This document shows positions 11,001-21,906 of a DNA stretch of 64,000 nt, piece by piece (within the stretch, counting starts at the first letter, position 1; each line of letters begins with the position of its first letter). Where the stretch lies: assembly GCA_037126765.1 (NCBI GenBank), contig JBBCBC010000002.1, positions 46,814,889-46,878,888 on the forward strand, in the 5' to 3' direction. Source of the DNA: Stenogyne calaminthoides. Taxonomy: Eukaryota; Streptophyta; Magnoliopsida; Lamiales; Lamiaceae. Made by a program: the position numbers and the translations under genes. The notes beneath the pieces were generated by a model. That model ran no database searches, was not told the DNA's origin, and was given only the letters and a program-made list of their open reading frames with translations.

Positions 11001-12000
11001 CAGGAAATCTGGATTTAAATCATCGTGATCTTGTGTTTCTAATTTCTTGAGCTCTTCCATTATTTCACTATCTTCATCAAAATCATCGGATAAATCCTGA
11101 TTTTCTTCAAAAGCAGATGACTCGCTCTCATTTTCTAGATCAAATTCCACTCCGAAATCCCCATCTGATAAGAAACCATCACTGTAAGAATCCCCAATCC
11201 TGTTCATTGCAGAACGTATATGCTCGAAAACTGTGGACTCTGATTCAGAATCGGAAATCACAGAGTTTTTCTCAATTGGTTCGTGATTTCCCAGAATACC
11301 CTCCTCTGATTTCCCCTTATCTTCAAACTTTTCCGTAAATTCAACAACCTCAATCTCCTTACTTACCTTTTCATCATCAATCACCAAAATTTCTTTTCCC
11401 TTTTCATGAACCTCAGAAAGCCCCTTTTCATTTTCAAAAGAGCTGTTAATTTCAATCTCTCTCACAGGAAAAGTCTCGATTTCTTCAACAAAAGTGCTAA
11501 CGCTATTTCTCTCAGATGTGAACTCATATTTGCTGGTACTACTCACACAAGGGACCACTTCACAATTAATTGGATTACCTGTTTCTTTCTGGATTTGTCT
11601 AAACTCATCGTACGTTTGAAACTTGAATTTCAAAAACATTTCTGGTTTCTCTTCTTCTTCGACCCCATCTTCCTCACAATCCCCAAATTCAGCCGCATCA
11701 CTCTCTGTTTCGAGAAATTCTACTTTCTTATCTGAAAAATCACTCCCATCATCTCCTTGCAATCTGCACATAAACAAACCCAGTTAAAATTAAAAAACGT
11801 TAAAAAATGACAACAACAGAAAAAATGAAAAAAAATAAAAAAATCTTAGTAAACCTGAAAATATAATCGGAGACGAAAGTGAAGAGTGGGAGGAGATAAA
11901 TGGAAACCGCGTGAAGGACGAAAATTACTTTCTGGTACAGAAATCTGGTAGTGAAAGGGGCCATGCGTGAGGAAAATGGCTTAAATAGGACGCGTTTCAT
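8071..12000 (-). CDS. DUF1666 family protein ('ribosomal protein L34Ae-like')
   Basis: Five minus-strand exons, 12000-11855, 11763-10619, 9939-9526, 8649-8423 and 8325-8071, total 2187 nt and join in one frame with GT..AG introns to give 728 residues. Residues 1-49 include a hydrophobic stretch (VIFVLHAVSIYLLPLF) that looks like a signal anchor. Residues 50 to about 400 are very acidic (EEDGVEEEEKPE and many Asp/Glu/Ser) and probably disordered. From FYKSYRERMRKFDIMNYQKM to the end is the conserved DUF1666 region, with YVGQMCLSWEFLHWQYEKA, YNEVAGEFQQFQVL, SDMLVEIVEESIRIFWRFVR, DQVLYFFSQVDMKL and WCHNKLSRISFVNRKIHVEP. The function of the family is unknown; despite its database nickname it is not a ribosomal protein. 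Intron 3 (876 bp) carries a complete MULE-type MITE. The ATG at 11964 (MAPFTTRFLY) is an alternative start 12 codons downstream that keeps the hydrophobic segment. Confidence 0.9.
9007..9450. mobile_element. MULE-type MITE with 9-bp target duplication, inside DUF1666 intron 3
   Basis: The element is 9016-9441 (426 bp), flanked by the direct repeat TAAACAAGT (9007-9015 and 9442-9450). Terminal inverted repeats of about 185 bp begin GAGATAATATCATTTTTAGTC and end in the reverse complement. Long terminal inverted repeats with a 9-bp duplication are the hallmark of Mutator-like elements. No coding capacity. Confidence 0.88.
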
Positions 12001-12660
12001 TCAAAATTAATGAAGGAGTAATGTAAATTGGGTTGGAAGCAAAGGGGAAAATGCAATTTATGGGAGGTTTGAATGTTTCAACGAGAAAATGGACGGGACA
12101 CCATGATTTTGCAGAAGAATGAATCTGAGTCAGAGGAAGTTGAAATCCGACCTAATAGGAGAATTTTGAGGGGCGATTGGAGATTTCAAAGCTTGAATTC
12201 AGGGCAGATAGTTACACACCAGCGACTCATTCATCATACATAACATGCATGAAGCATTGAAAGCTTAAGCCCAACAGAGGGATTATGGACGGTTTTTAGA
12301 AATTTTATCAAAATTGTGAATATATGTGTGCTTGTGCTCTTTTTGTGTGTGTGAGTGGTGGAACTGAAACTATCATGGATAATTGACATTAATTTTAGGG
12401 AATGCTACAGTAGAAGAAAATTGAAGAATTAGTAAGGCCAAAATGCAACAACTTTTGAATGAGGCCACATGTGGTGTAACTCTTTTCTTTTATTAAATAG
12501 TCAAAATGCAAATTGTATTAATTGATTATACCAAATTAGTACCTCGGTGTTAATAACAGTAAAAATAGAATATCCTTTAATATTTTACCTAAATAATGTT
12601 GTATGGTGTGAATTTATACAGCTGAAACAATAATAGGATGAATAATCTTAACTCTTTTAC
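12001..12660. other. Upstream region of the DUF1666 gene
   Basis: Promoter side of the minus-strand gene, with no frame or recognised element. Purine-rich just upstream of 12000, then AT-rich. Confidence 0.4.
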
Positions 12661-12672
12661 TACGATACGCAA

Positions 12673-12960
12673 ATGTGGATAACTCAAGTGATTAAGCTCC
12701 ACTATCTAAGACCCCGAAATCTTAAGTTCGAGACACAAAGAGAGAGAATTTATTTTGGTTGCGGTTCCGAGTGGTCCCCCTTTTGTGGTAATTGCGGTTT
12801 CGGTCTATAGCGAGACGAAAAGATTGTCGATCCCCCTCTTGTGGTGGTTGCAATTTCAGTGGCGGTGTTTCGAGTGGTCCCCCTCTTATGATGGTTGGGG
12901 TTTCAGTCTATAGCGAGGCGAAAAGATTATCATGTGTTTGGTGATAAAATAAATTATTGT
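12673..12960 (+). repeat. tRNA-derived SINE-like head and tandem GC-rich repeat
   Basis: GGATAACTCAAGTGATTAAG (A-box-like) is followed about 40 bp later by TTAAGTTCGAGAC (B-box-like), the spacing of a tRNA-type pol III promoter. Downstream (about 12755-12930) a roughly 70-bp unit recurs with GAGTGGTCCCCCT and TCTATAGCGAG.CGAAAAGATT in two or more diverged copies. Similar tRNA-like heads occur at 18871, 27726(-), 28950(-) and 40950. Confidence 0.4.
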
Positions 12961-13639
12961 AATCGATTTTCTTAAAAAAAATAAAAAATTATGACAATAC
13001 TAACGATGTTAGAAATGATAGGGACACGCATTGAATTATAAAAATAAAATGGTAAAAATTTAATAAATTTGTTTCTAAATTATCGTATATAAGAAATCTA
13101 CACGGTTTCACATTGCCATTTATAGAAAATGAATTATCTAGATGAATTATGTAATGCTTGGTCGTAGTGCTACACGTTTTCTTAAATAATTAAAATAGGA
13201 ATAACGATTAAAGATCAATTAATTATAATAATAGGTCGACTCTTGACCTCCATAGCGAAGTACTCACACACAACACGCGTCCCCTTAGTTAATTTTGATT
13301 GGTGGAAAATCTCTCTTTAGATTTCAACTCATTATATTATTTTGTCACCCATTACATAATACTTACAATTTACAATAATAATTTACTTCCTCTATTTTCT
13401 CCTCACTTATTTATGATACCATAAGTTAATGGGACAAGTGGGCATCTAATTAATGTTTTTTATCTTCTAGTCTTACCTTAATCGCAATTTTTCTTTTTAG
13501 GGTTTAACTTAAATTTGCTTTAATGAAACTTCAATCTGATGCTCCTTTAATCGCAACTTAAATAAACTAGTTATAATTTCAATTTACTTTCAATGTGTCT
13601 AACTAATTTTTTTTCTTTTTCTTTTTAGTGTATCTTGTA
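12961..13639. other. Intergenic, nothing recognised
   Basis: AT-rich sequence without frames longer than background and without detectable terminal repeats. Confidence 0.4.
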
Positions 13640-13952
13640 CCCCTCCGTTCCAAACTTAATTGAACATATACTATTTACACGAGTTTTAATATTGGAGTTA
13701 TTTATTATTATTAAAGGGGATAAATTTATTTTTTATGGAGTTATACGGTAAAATAGTGACATTTATATAAATTAAATGAGATAAATTAATTTTAGTGTAG
13801 AAAAAGTAATGATATATAGTGTAATATTAAAATGTTCGAGGGATATAGATAAAAGAGAAAAAAATTATTTTATTATTATTTATAAAAATGTTCAATTAAA
13901 TTTGGGATAGATATTTTTGTCAAATGTTAAATTAAATTTGAGATGGAAAGAG
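13640..13952. mobile_element. Stowaway-like MITE
   Basis: Starts after TA with CCCCTCCGTTCCAAACTTAATTGAACA; near the right end are AATTTGGGATAGA and a diverged repeat AAATTTGAGATGGAAAGAG followed by TA. CTCCGTTCC ends with a TA target duplication are typical of Stowaway (Tc1/mariner) MITEs. Confidence 0.55.
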
Positions 13953-14103
13953 TATTCTTATAACTTCCTCGTTGAATGTATAATTTTTCTCTTTCCAAGT
14001 GATTGAAATTAATATTTTTATTAACCTACTTTGTATCTATTTTAAAAATAAAAAGAAAAAAATTGCGAGCAGCTAATTTATCATGAATTAATTATAAAAT
14101 ATA

Positions 14104-14352
14104 CTCCCTCCGTCTATGTATAAGTTTCCTGTTTTTTTTTTTGTTTAATACATAATAATAAAATAATAAAAATAAAGGATAATTTTAAGTTCTTGGAGGG
14201 AGGAAAAATGTATATGAAGTAATGAGTGGAGTAGTGAGTGATATTCTTTATAATATTGTGTGAAAAGTGAGGATAAAAGTTATGGTCAATGGAGTTATTT
14301 TTTCCATTTGCAGAAACAGAAAACTTATTGTTGAACGGATGAAAGGATATGG
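14104..14352. mobile_element. Stowaway MITE, right end diverged
   Basis: Begins TA-CTCCCTCCGTCTATGTATAAG. The reverse complement of the right end (CCGTTCAACAATAAGTTTTCTG) still matches the left arm TAAGTTTCCTG. Confidence 0.5.
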
Positions 14353-14479
14353 AGAAACTTATAGTAGATTCATGTAATTCTCGTTTTTAAATTATTATTA
14401 TTTAACATATAAAATATATTATTTAAATAAATTCATAAATGACAATATTTTATATACTAAACAGTAATATTAAAAAGAG

Positions 14480-14590
14480 TGGGTATCATGTACACCCATG
14501 TGCACTGTGCACTCATAGTGTATTTTAGAAACGTTTTTAAAATGCACTATAAATGCACGGTGCACCTTGGTGCATACCAGACCTAACCTA
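14480..14590 (+). repeat. Short copy of the GTGCACCGTGCAC repeat family
   Basis: Reads ATGTGCACTGTGCACTCATAGTG, then TGCACGGTGCACCTTGGTGCAT in inverted sense about 60 bp later. It is a deleted version of the elements at 62348 and 63796, missing their middle part. Confidence 0.45.
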
Positions 14591-17500
14591 TTAAAACAAG
14601 TTCACATAAATACAAATTTACAGAAAACTTACTTATAATTAAATTGAACGCCCCGAGCATACCTAGATTACTTGTCATTTAATGTGTTTTATCATATAGT
14701 TTGTCTAAACAAATTCAGTATAACAAAGGCATTTGAGATTATCACGGTATACTGTAATATAACTAGCGTGAAAATTGTGTGTCACGCAAATTAAAGAAAT
14801 GAATTTATGTAAAATATTGAACTTTGAGTCATAATGCTTGTGGGTAAATCTTTACAAAATCTTTAGAATAATTATATAGCAAATCCTTTGAAATCTTTAC
14901 AAATTATTTAGAATAATTATATAACAAATTATTTGATCTAGTACAAGAAATCACATGGTCCGCTATTGAAAGTTGAAACCACTTTATCGGCCACTGAGTT
15001 CCATTCTTTTTTCTTCCACTATATAATGATTATGGGCAGAGATCTTGAATGCTTCTATTCTTTTAGGTAAGATTTTGAGTTCTCGTGGGTAATTATAAGT
15101 TGCTATAATGGGAAAGCTCATGCACAGAAACCCACATTAGCCTTTAAAAAAAAGGGAGCTGTTAACTTTTAAAAATATATATATATATACTTGAGTCAAT
15201 ACTTTTAAAAAGTGCTATGTATATTTTGGATTTTTACCATTTAGGACGTGACATTTCAAGGTTCCCAAATATATTCATTCATCTCTAAAAAAAAAATATA
15301 TCATTCAGACTTCAAGTTTTAAGCAGAAGTCTAATATAACATTAATTTATTCACACTCTTTTTTTAAGGCTCAACATTTTATTGATATCTTTTAAAAAAT
15401 AAATTTCTTTATAAATTCCATCTTTACAATACTCATAAATTTACAAAAAATATCATTATATTTGAGTTCACACATACACACAAGTCAACTTATTTATTTA
15501 TTTTATATATAAATGTTTACAAATTTATCCCTTAAAATTTTACTCATTATTTTAATTTTTTAATAAGTATGTCACTTCACATGTGAACAAACTAATGAGA
15601 CGGAGAAAGCAGTATTTAATGGACATATTTTATCACCTAGTAGTACTTATGATTGTTTTTATTACAACAAAAAATTTCATAACTTTTTCCTACAATTCGA
15701 CATTATATACTGGCCTTCTCAACATTAATAATTGTGGTATCTGCACAAAATTATGTATCAATCTTCATAACAAATACGGAGTATATAATTTTATTATTCA
15801 TTTAGGATTAAAACTCAAAGATTTTAAAGGTAGAATCTATCCAATTCCACTTATATCGAAAAAAAAATAAGTATTTCTGAAAATTTTCGGCAACGCTAGC
15901 TGTAGATTTGCAATTTGCCAAAATTCTATTCCCTTTCTTTATCTCCAATAAAAATTTTGAACTTGTTTAGATAATGGAACAACACTTCTCATAAATTTAA
16001 AACAAGTTTCTTAAAAAAATTCAAGTAGGTGAGAATAAAGTAAGCTACATTCTTTATAAAATAATTAATGATTAAAAAAATCATGTACACCAATTGATGT
16101 GCACTTAAAAAAAAATTGGCTTTTGATACAAGGCAAATGCGCCTAACTCAATGCTTTTTTTTTTCTTTTTTAGAAAAGGCTTTTCTCTTTGCTATTTTTT
16201 GGGAGCGTCCGGTGAGGAGTAGATGACAACGCGCACGCACAATACTTATTTGACTAACGATGAGACGGAATATAATTTTAATATTAATGTTTTAATACTT
16301 TGAAAGAGATGAATATTAATTTATACTAAGTTTATACTCTGTCTCATCTGAATTTTTCTTCACTTTTCATTAATGTGATTATAACTTGATTAAATTCTAG
16401 CGGGGATCAATGATGATAATATTTAAAACAATTTTGAACGTACACTTGTGTGTTTGATTGGATCGATTGATTTATAGCCATAGTAAAAATTGGATGTGAA
16501 AATTGAAATATGATTAAATTTAATTGCATTAATATGCATAAACTTATAAAATTACTCCACAAAGATTACAAGTCCCTAAATCTTGTGTGGGTCAATTGCC
16601 ATGATTACATCTAGATTTTATTGTTGGCCCGTCTACACATCTGGGCAGACTCACACGCGTAAACCGACATTTCCTAACCGTTTTGTTTAGACTTTGATTT
16701 TTCAACCTAACAACGTTAAATTTTTACGTTTTTTTTTTTTTAATTATAATGCATTTTCTAGAATGTCGAATAATGCATAAACGTGTGTAAGGTAGATATT
16801 TTAATTATCGATATTAAAGAAAGACAATTTTCAAGAAGATTGATGAATGCTTTTACATCATTAGAAGACAAATTCTAAATCCCATCTAGTAATAAAATCA
16901 CACATTTAAATTTGTTCATCTAAAAATAATTCGAATACGAAGGGGATTCTAACAGGCTAAGAGCTCTTTTGCTTGTTTTTCAACTTTCAACCAATGATAA
17001 CATTGTCGTATTGGACTTGCAACAGAACTTGAAAGGATTTAAAGAAACAGAAAAATTAAAGCAAAAATCAATGAGAAATGCACCCCATTTTTACAATTAA
17101 TCACATCACTTAGTTATCAAATTTTTGAAAATATTACATAATTTGAAAATAAGTTTTCGTTAAATATATATGTATTCTTCAAAATTATTTCAATAAATAT
17201 TTCTGATATAAACATTAGTGAAAATAAAATATTGATCAAACTTTTTCAAAAATATTAAAAAGTTTCATAAATATTTTATCGAAATTTATGTATAATTTCT
17301 AAAAATTGTCTATCCATGGGGTTTTTTAAGTAACCTACTATAATTAAATTTGGAGCTGAAATAAATTTTAAAGATACTATAAAATTGGAGGTATATATAA
17401 TTTTTTTAAAATTTTCAATATATATGCTTTTTTCAAAAACTATTTTCTAAAATTTTTGGTGATCATATATTTTAAGTTAAATGCGAAGCAAACTTTTCTC

Positions 17501-18870
17501 ATATGTTAAATTGTTAAAATTTTAAAAATTCATAAATATTTTAATTATCGATATTAAAGAAATTTATGTATAATTATGAAAAATTATCAATTTCTAAATT
17601 TTTAGAATAAAAAAAAATTTGTTGGTAAAACTAATTCGAATGGTATATTAATCCCAAGAGGGTGAACTAATCTGCTTGTTTTTGCATTTCAACCAATAAA
17701 AAGGGGTGCTAATAACCTGTGCCAACTTGAAAATCCAATACTTGATAGGGCTGAATCGTACTGGGCCTTTAATTTTAATCGATCATGGCCCATAACTTGT
17801 ACAATCAATGTTCAATAAGTGTGGTAATAGGGCAATCACGGAAAATTTAAAAAAAATGAAATTGAAAAATATATCCCTTTTATTCAAAAAAATATAAAGA
17901 TGTTTTTTTTTTTTATTATAATTATTTTCTTTTTATTTGATGTTTTGACTTTTTTTTTGAAATATATTGCTTTTTTATTTAATATATTTTTCTTTCCTTT
18001 CTTGTTTTTTTCCCTCATGTCATTAAAGATAATTTTATTAATTAAATAAGGTTAATTTTGATATAATTTTCTTTCTTAATAAAAGCGTGCTAAAAGGACT
18101 TGAAAACATCTTATATTTTGAATAGTACTGGGCCTTTAATTTAATGGTATAATTTGCAATCAATGTTGAGTGTGGTAATAGGGCAATCACGGAAAATTTA
18201 ATTATATTTTTAAAACATTCAACTTATTTTTCTGTAATGTTTAACTTATTTACACTGAAACGTTCAATTTATTCAGTGTAAAATAAGGTGAACATTTTTA
18301 ATATAAATAAGTTTAACATTTTAGAAAAGTGAGTTATACTTTTTTGAAAAATGCATTTGAACTGTTTGATGCACCTTACATATAAACGTAATTTAATATG
18401 ATTAAACAAATAGGTAGGATTGTGAAAGATTTAGTAATTTTTCTCGATCTGATATTCGAATTAAAAACATCAAAATAAACATACATGTATTTAGAATTGT
18501 ACATCAAAAGAACAAAATGATGTTTTTTGATAATTCTGTTTCTACTATTCCCATTTTACAACTCATTTCTTGAATTAGTGTTTTAATTTCCAAGCCAAGT
18601 ACAACAGTAAAAGTTTCCAGCTTCAAGGACGAATAATTCCTTTTCTAAATCATCTCTCCACACCCAGAGAATGAAGATAAGGTTATTTTTCACCAAAACT
18701 AGAATTTAGAGTACAGATAATTTAATTGTTCATGATGAAAATACACATCATTTGATGGCATGAGCATTTAATTTACATGAACGTTGATCCTTGTTGACAC
18801 GTGTACACATATTTTCGCCTCTAAAAAAAATGTTGTTATATAAAAACATTATTTAAAAATAGCTCTTATT
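14591..18870. other. Gene-free, AT-rich intergenic DNA
   Basis: No gene recognised. It holds (AT) runs near 15175, a GAGACGG-type foldback remnant near 16255-16348, and many short poly-T/poly-A tracts (for example 16730 and 17900-17960). Two phrases, GGGCAATCACGGAAAATTTAA (17831 and 18181), mark a diverged local duplication. The frame at 15583-15870 is AT-rich with no family features. Confidence 0.4.
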
Positions 18871-18960
18871 GGATGAGGTAGAATACCTTAAGTGGTTAGA
18901 ACATCACCCATACCATGAGGTCATGAGTTCGAGTCATTATTTGTCCGATTAAAAAAAAAA
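18871..18960 (+). repeat. tRNA-like SINE fragment
   Basis: GAATACCTTAAGTGGTTAGAACATC (A-box-like), then TCATGAGTTCGAGTCATT (B-box-like) about 40 bp on and a short A-rich end. Close to the copy at 40950. Confidence 0.45.
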
Positions 18961-18977
18961 ACTCATATAGCAAATGT

Positions 18978-19624
18978 TGCGTTCGGTATTGGGCCCCATA
19001 TTAAGTATAACTCATCAGACGGACACGTGTACCAAAAAGTCAAAATCATTACATTTGACCGCCAAACAGGTTTGTGCCAGAGGGACGTGGTCGCCACATA
19101 CGCTGTTACTCGTGCTCGACCATTCAGCGAGCACAAGAAACAATCGGTGTGCTCGTCCCGAATCATCCTGAAGCCATTCAAGTATAGATAGAAACGAGCA
19201 CAAGTGAACGAGCAAGGTTAACAATGGAGGGAAACATGCTCGCCCCGTTAGGGCGAGCATATGTGGGATATGATTCCCAAGGCGAACAAAAGGGTTTGTC
19301 AGAAACGACCACATGATGGCGAGCATGTAGACAACCATCCGGTCGATTCACTCTAAAAGAGGTGACAAGTAAGATACTTCTTAAACAAGACAGATGTCGA
19401 TCAGGGGGATAAGCTAGAAAACATGATAGTCCCACATAAGTTCTTGCATGGTACGAAATTGCCAGCTCGAGCTAGTCAGGACACCACCAGCTCATCCAAA
19501 GTGCTATAAATATGTACAAAAAGAGAAATAGAAAGGTTCACAAAAAATTTCCTGAAATGACCTTAGTATTATCTCACTCTCACAAATAACCATTGTATCC
19601 AACAATAGTGCAGATAACAACGCA
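18978..19624 (+). mobile_element. Possible solo LTR, degraded
   Basis: GC content rises abruptly. The block begins TGCGTTCGG and ends AACAACGCA, giving a 6-bp inverted TGCGTT/AACGCA terminus of LTR type. A TATA-like CTATAAATATG lies at about 19503, some 120 bp before the end, as in LTR promoters. The words CGAGCA and GCTCG recur many times. No matching 5-bp target duplication found, so this stays tentative. Confidence 0.4.
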
Positions 19625-19691
19625 CATGATCCATGGAGTATAGAATAAATCAAGTATGGACCATATACAATAAATGCTCTACAATATATTA

Positions 19692-19932
19692 CTCCCTCAT
19701 ATTCAAAATATAAGATGTTTTGGACTTTTGCACGTTTATTAATAAAGAAAAATTATATCAAAATTAGTCTTATTTAATGATAAATTATCTTTAATGACAT
19801 GATAGGAAGTAAAACAAGAAAGTAAAGAAAGAGTATTAAATAAGGGCAATGTAGGGAAATAAAAGTCAAAACATCAAATAAAAAGTAAATAATGCAATAA
19901 GTCAAAACATCTTATATTTTGAATAGGAGGGA
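19692..19932. mobile_element. Stowaway MITE
   Basis: Flanked by TA. Terminal arms CTCCCTCATATTCAAAATATAAG and its reverse-complement partner (CTTATATTTTGAATAGGAGGG) match almost perfectly over about 35 bp; total about 241 bp. Confidence 0.75.
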
Positions 19933-20579
19933 TTATAAATTTATAACATAAACATTATGTCTCTATATATGTATATATATTTATACCAATTGAGTAGATC
20001 TCATGTACACCAATTCAACATGTAACTCAAATATATTTTTTAAATATATAAATCGTCGCATTGAAATGTATGTAGTAGTACATTTTACCACACTAAAATA
20101 TAAAACTTGTGTCAGTGGAAATGAATTGCACATTTAAAAAGAACACTTTAATTACAAAATGCATCTGACGTATATAAATCTTGCTATATTAAATACAAGT
20201 ATATTTTATTTCTTTGAGTTGAGAATTTGTAATGTCTTTCTATTGGGGCTACTATTTAATTTGTCTCGCTATCTATGCCAACAAACAGTCGTTATGGCTG
20301 CTTGGAGTTTGTCTGACTACAGCTTAAATCAGTCTTATTATTAGAATAAAAAAAACACTTAAATAAACAAAATAAAATTACACCCGCAAACATAATGAAT
20401 TACGATAAAATTTTAGTTTTTTTTTTCCTTGGACATGGAAGTCTTGCCAATGGGTTGGATCTAAGCCCACAGTAGACTAATGAGACGCCCAACTGACACT
20501 TTGCGAATGCAGAGTCTTTAAAAATAACAACAATAATATTAAAGTGTCACGTCTAATGAAAAATTGCTAATAAATACTA
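19933..20579. other. Intergenic
   Basis: AT-rich; the phrase CATGTACACCAATTCAACATG near 20003 resembles the ends of the GTGCACC family. No genes seen. Confidence 0.35.
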
Positions 20580-20817
20580 CTCCCTTAGTCCCAAAAGACT
20601 TAATACAGTTGATTTTGACAAACGTTTTTGCGAGCGAGTTTTGTATTAGTAATTGAAACGATAAAGTGACTTTTAAGGACCGGTATGATAGAAGAGGGAG
20701 TTATCTATCATACCCCTCCTTAAAAGTCACTTTATCATTTCAATTACTAATACAAAACTCGCTCGCAAAAATGTGTATCAAAAATCAACTGTGCTAAGTC
20801 TTCTATGACGGAGGGTG
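20580..20817. mobile_element. Intact Stowaway foldback (238 bp)
   Basis: TA-flanked. The left arm CTCCCTTAGTCCCAAAAGACTTA pairs with the right end, and the arms stay complementary for about 110 bp each through ACAAAACTCGCTCGCAAAAA and AAAAGTCACTTTATC. The loop is only about 20 bp, so nearly the whole element folds into one hairpin. Confidence 0.85.
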
Positions 20818-21582
20818 TACAAAGTACTTGCATAGCCGAATAAAGGGAAACACTGTTCATGTGCCATTTTGACTTGTTTTAAACAAAATTTCTTAAACTC
20901 AAATCCGATAGTTTTCAATTACATTTTGTAAAAGTTGCAATTTGTCCTTTTTTTACCTTGTGTTTGTCTCATTTTATTAAATACGTAAGGCATATTTAAA
21001 TCCCTAAAGTATATGTATATATATTTTAATGAATAACTACCAATGTAATGTTCAAATTGATGATTTTTTTTTTTTTTTAAAGGTAAAGATGAAATAGAGG
21101 TACTCAAAAGCCCAACAGATTACAACTCGAAAAGTAAATTAAAATTTAGTGGGCAAATATTCTAACGACTGATAATTCCAATTAGAAAACGGCAAGACAA
21201 AAGAGAGTGGACAGTGGGAGTGAATCCACCCCCAACACAAGAGCAAAAGTTTGAGGAACATGTGTAACTAATAATTAGAGGTAAAATAGCATGGATAAGC
21301 TACAAATTTAATTTGAAAATTAAAATAAACATGTACTAATTAACCAAAAAAGTTGAAAAACAATAAGTACTATGCAGTATGCACCGAGTGGAGTAAATAA
21401 AAATAGTGATTTTATTCAAAGCTGAAGCAGTATAATGGCATTGTATTTAATGTTCATGGGGCGTGTGAGTTATTTATCATACTTTATGTCCGTATGGATA
21501 TTTTTATTACTTGCAATAAATAATGACGATCAATAATTGTATGCTATAGTATTTAAAAATATCTTAAAACAATGATAAATTC
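20818..21582. other. Intergenic
   Basis: AT-rich with poly-T tracts (21067-21080). No gene or defined element recognised. Confidence 0.35.
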
Positions 21583-21906
21583 TCCTGTGCACCATTTGCA
21601 TCAAATCAATTTGATGCAATTTAATTTTAGGAGTTCTTTTTCTTTTTCTTATTCTTTTCAGTTTTAGTTTTTTTTTTTTTTCAATTTTAAGTTTTTTTTT
21701 AACTTCAATTTATGTTTTATATTTTTTTTTTCCCCGGACCCAAACTCGGTCCAAGTGGTTCATGGTTCACCCGATCCGAATGGTTCATATATGATTTAGG
21801 GTTCATTGTTTAGGGGTTAGGGTTTAGAATGCATAGTTCATCTAAATTAAAATTGAATCCAATTACACCAATTTGAATTGGTGCATGGGGTGCCGGGTGC
21901 ATAGGA
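21583..21906. mobile_element. MITE-like element carrying the GGTTCATGGTTCACCC module
   Basis: Left end TCCTGTGCACCATTTGCATC, right end the inverted counterpart GGTGCCGGGTGCATAGGA; a further inner inverted pair is CAAATCAATTTGATG/CAATTTGAATTGG. The core 21735-21830 (AGTGGTTCATGGTTCACCCG..TTAGGGTT) is shared with the element at 39721 and, more diverged, with 6930. Confidence 0.6.

Noticed and set aside
18963..19435. Overlapping frames on both strands near 19.2 kb
   Set aside because: They fall in a GC-richer LTR-like block; none shows protease, integrase or reverse-transcriptase motifs.
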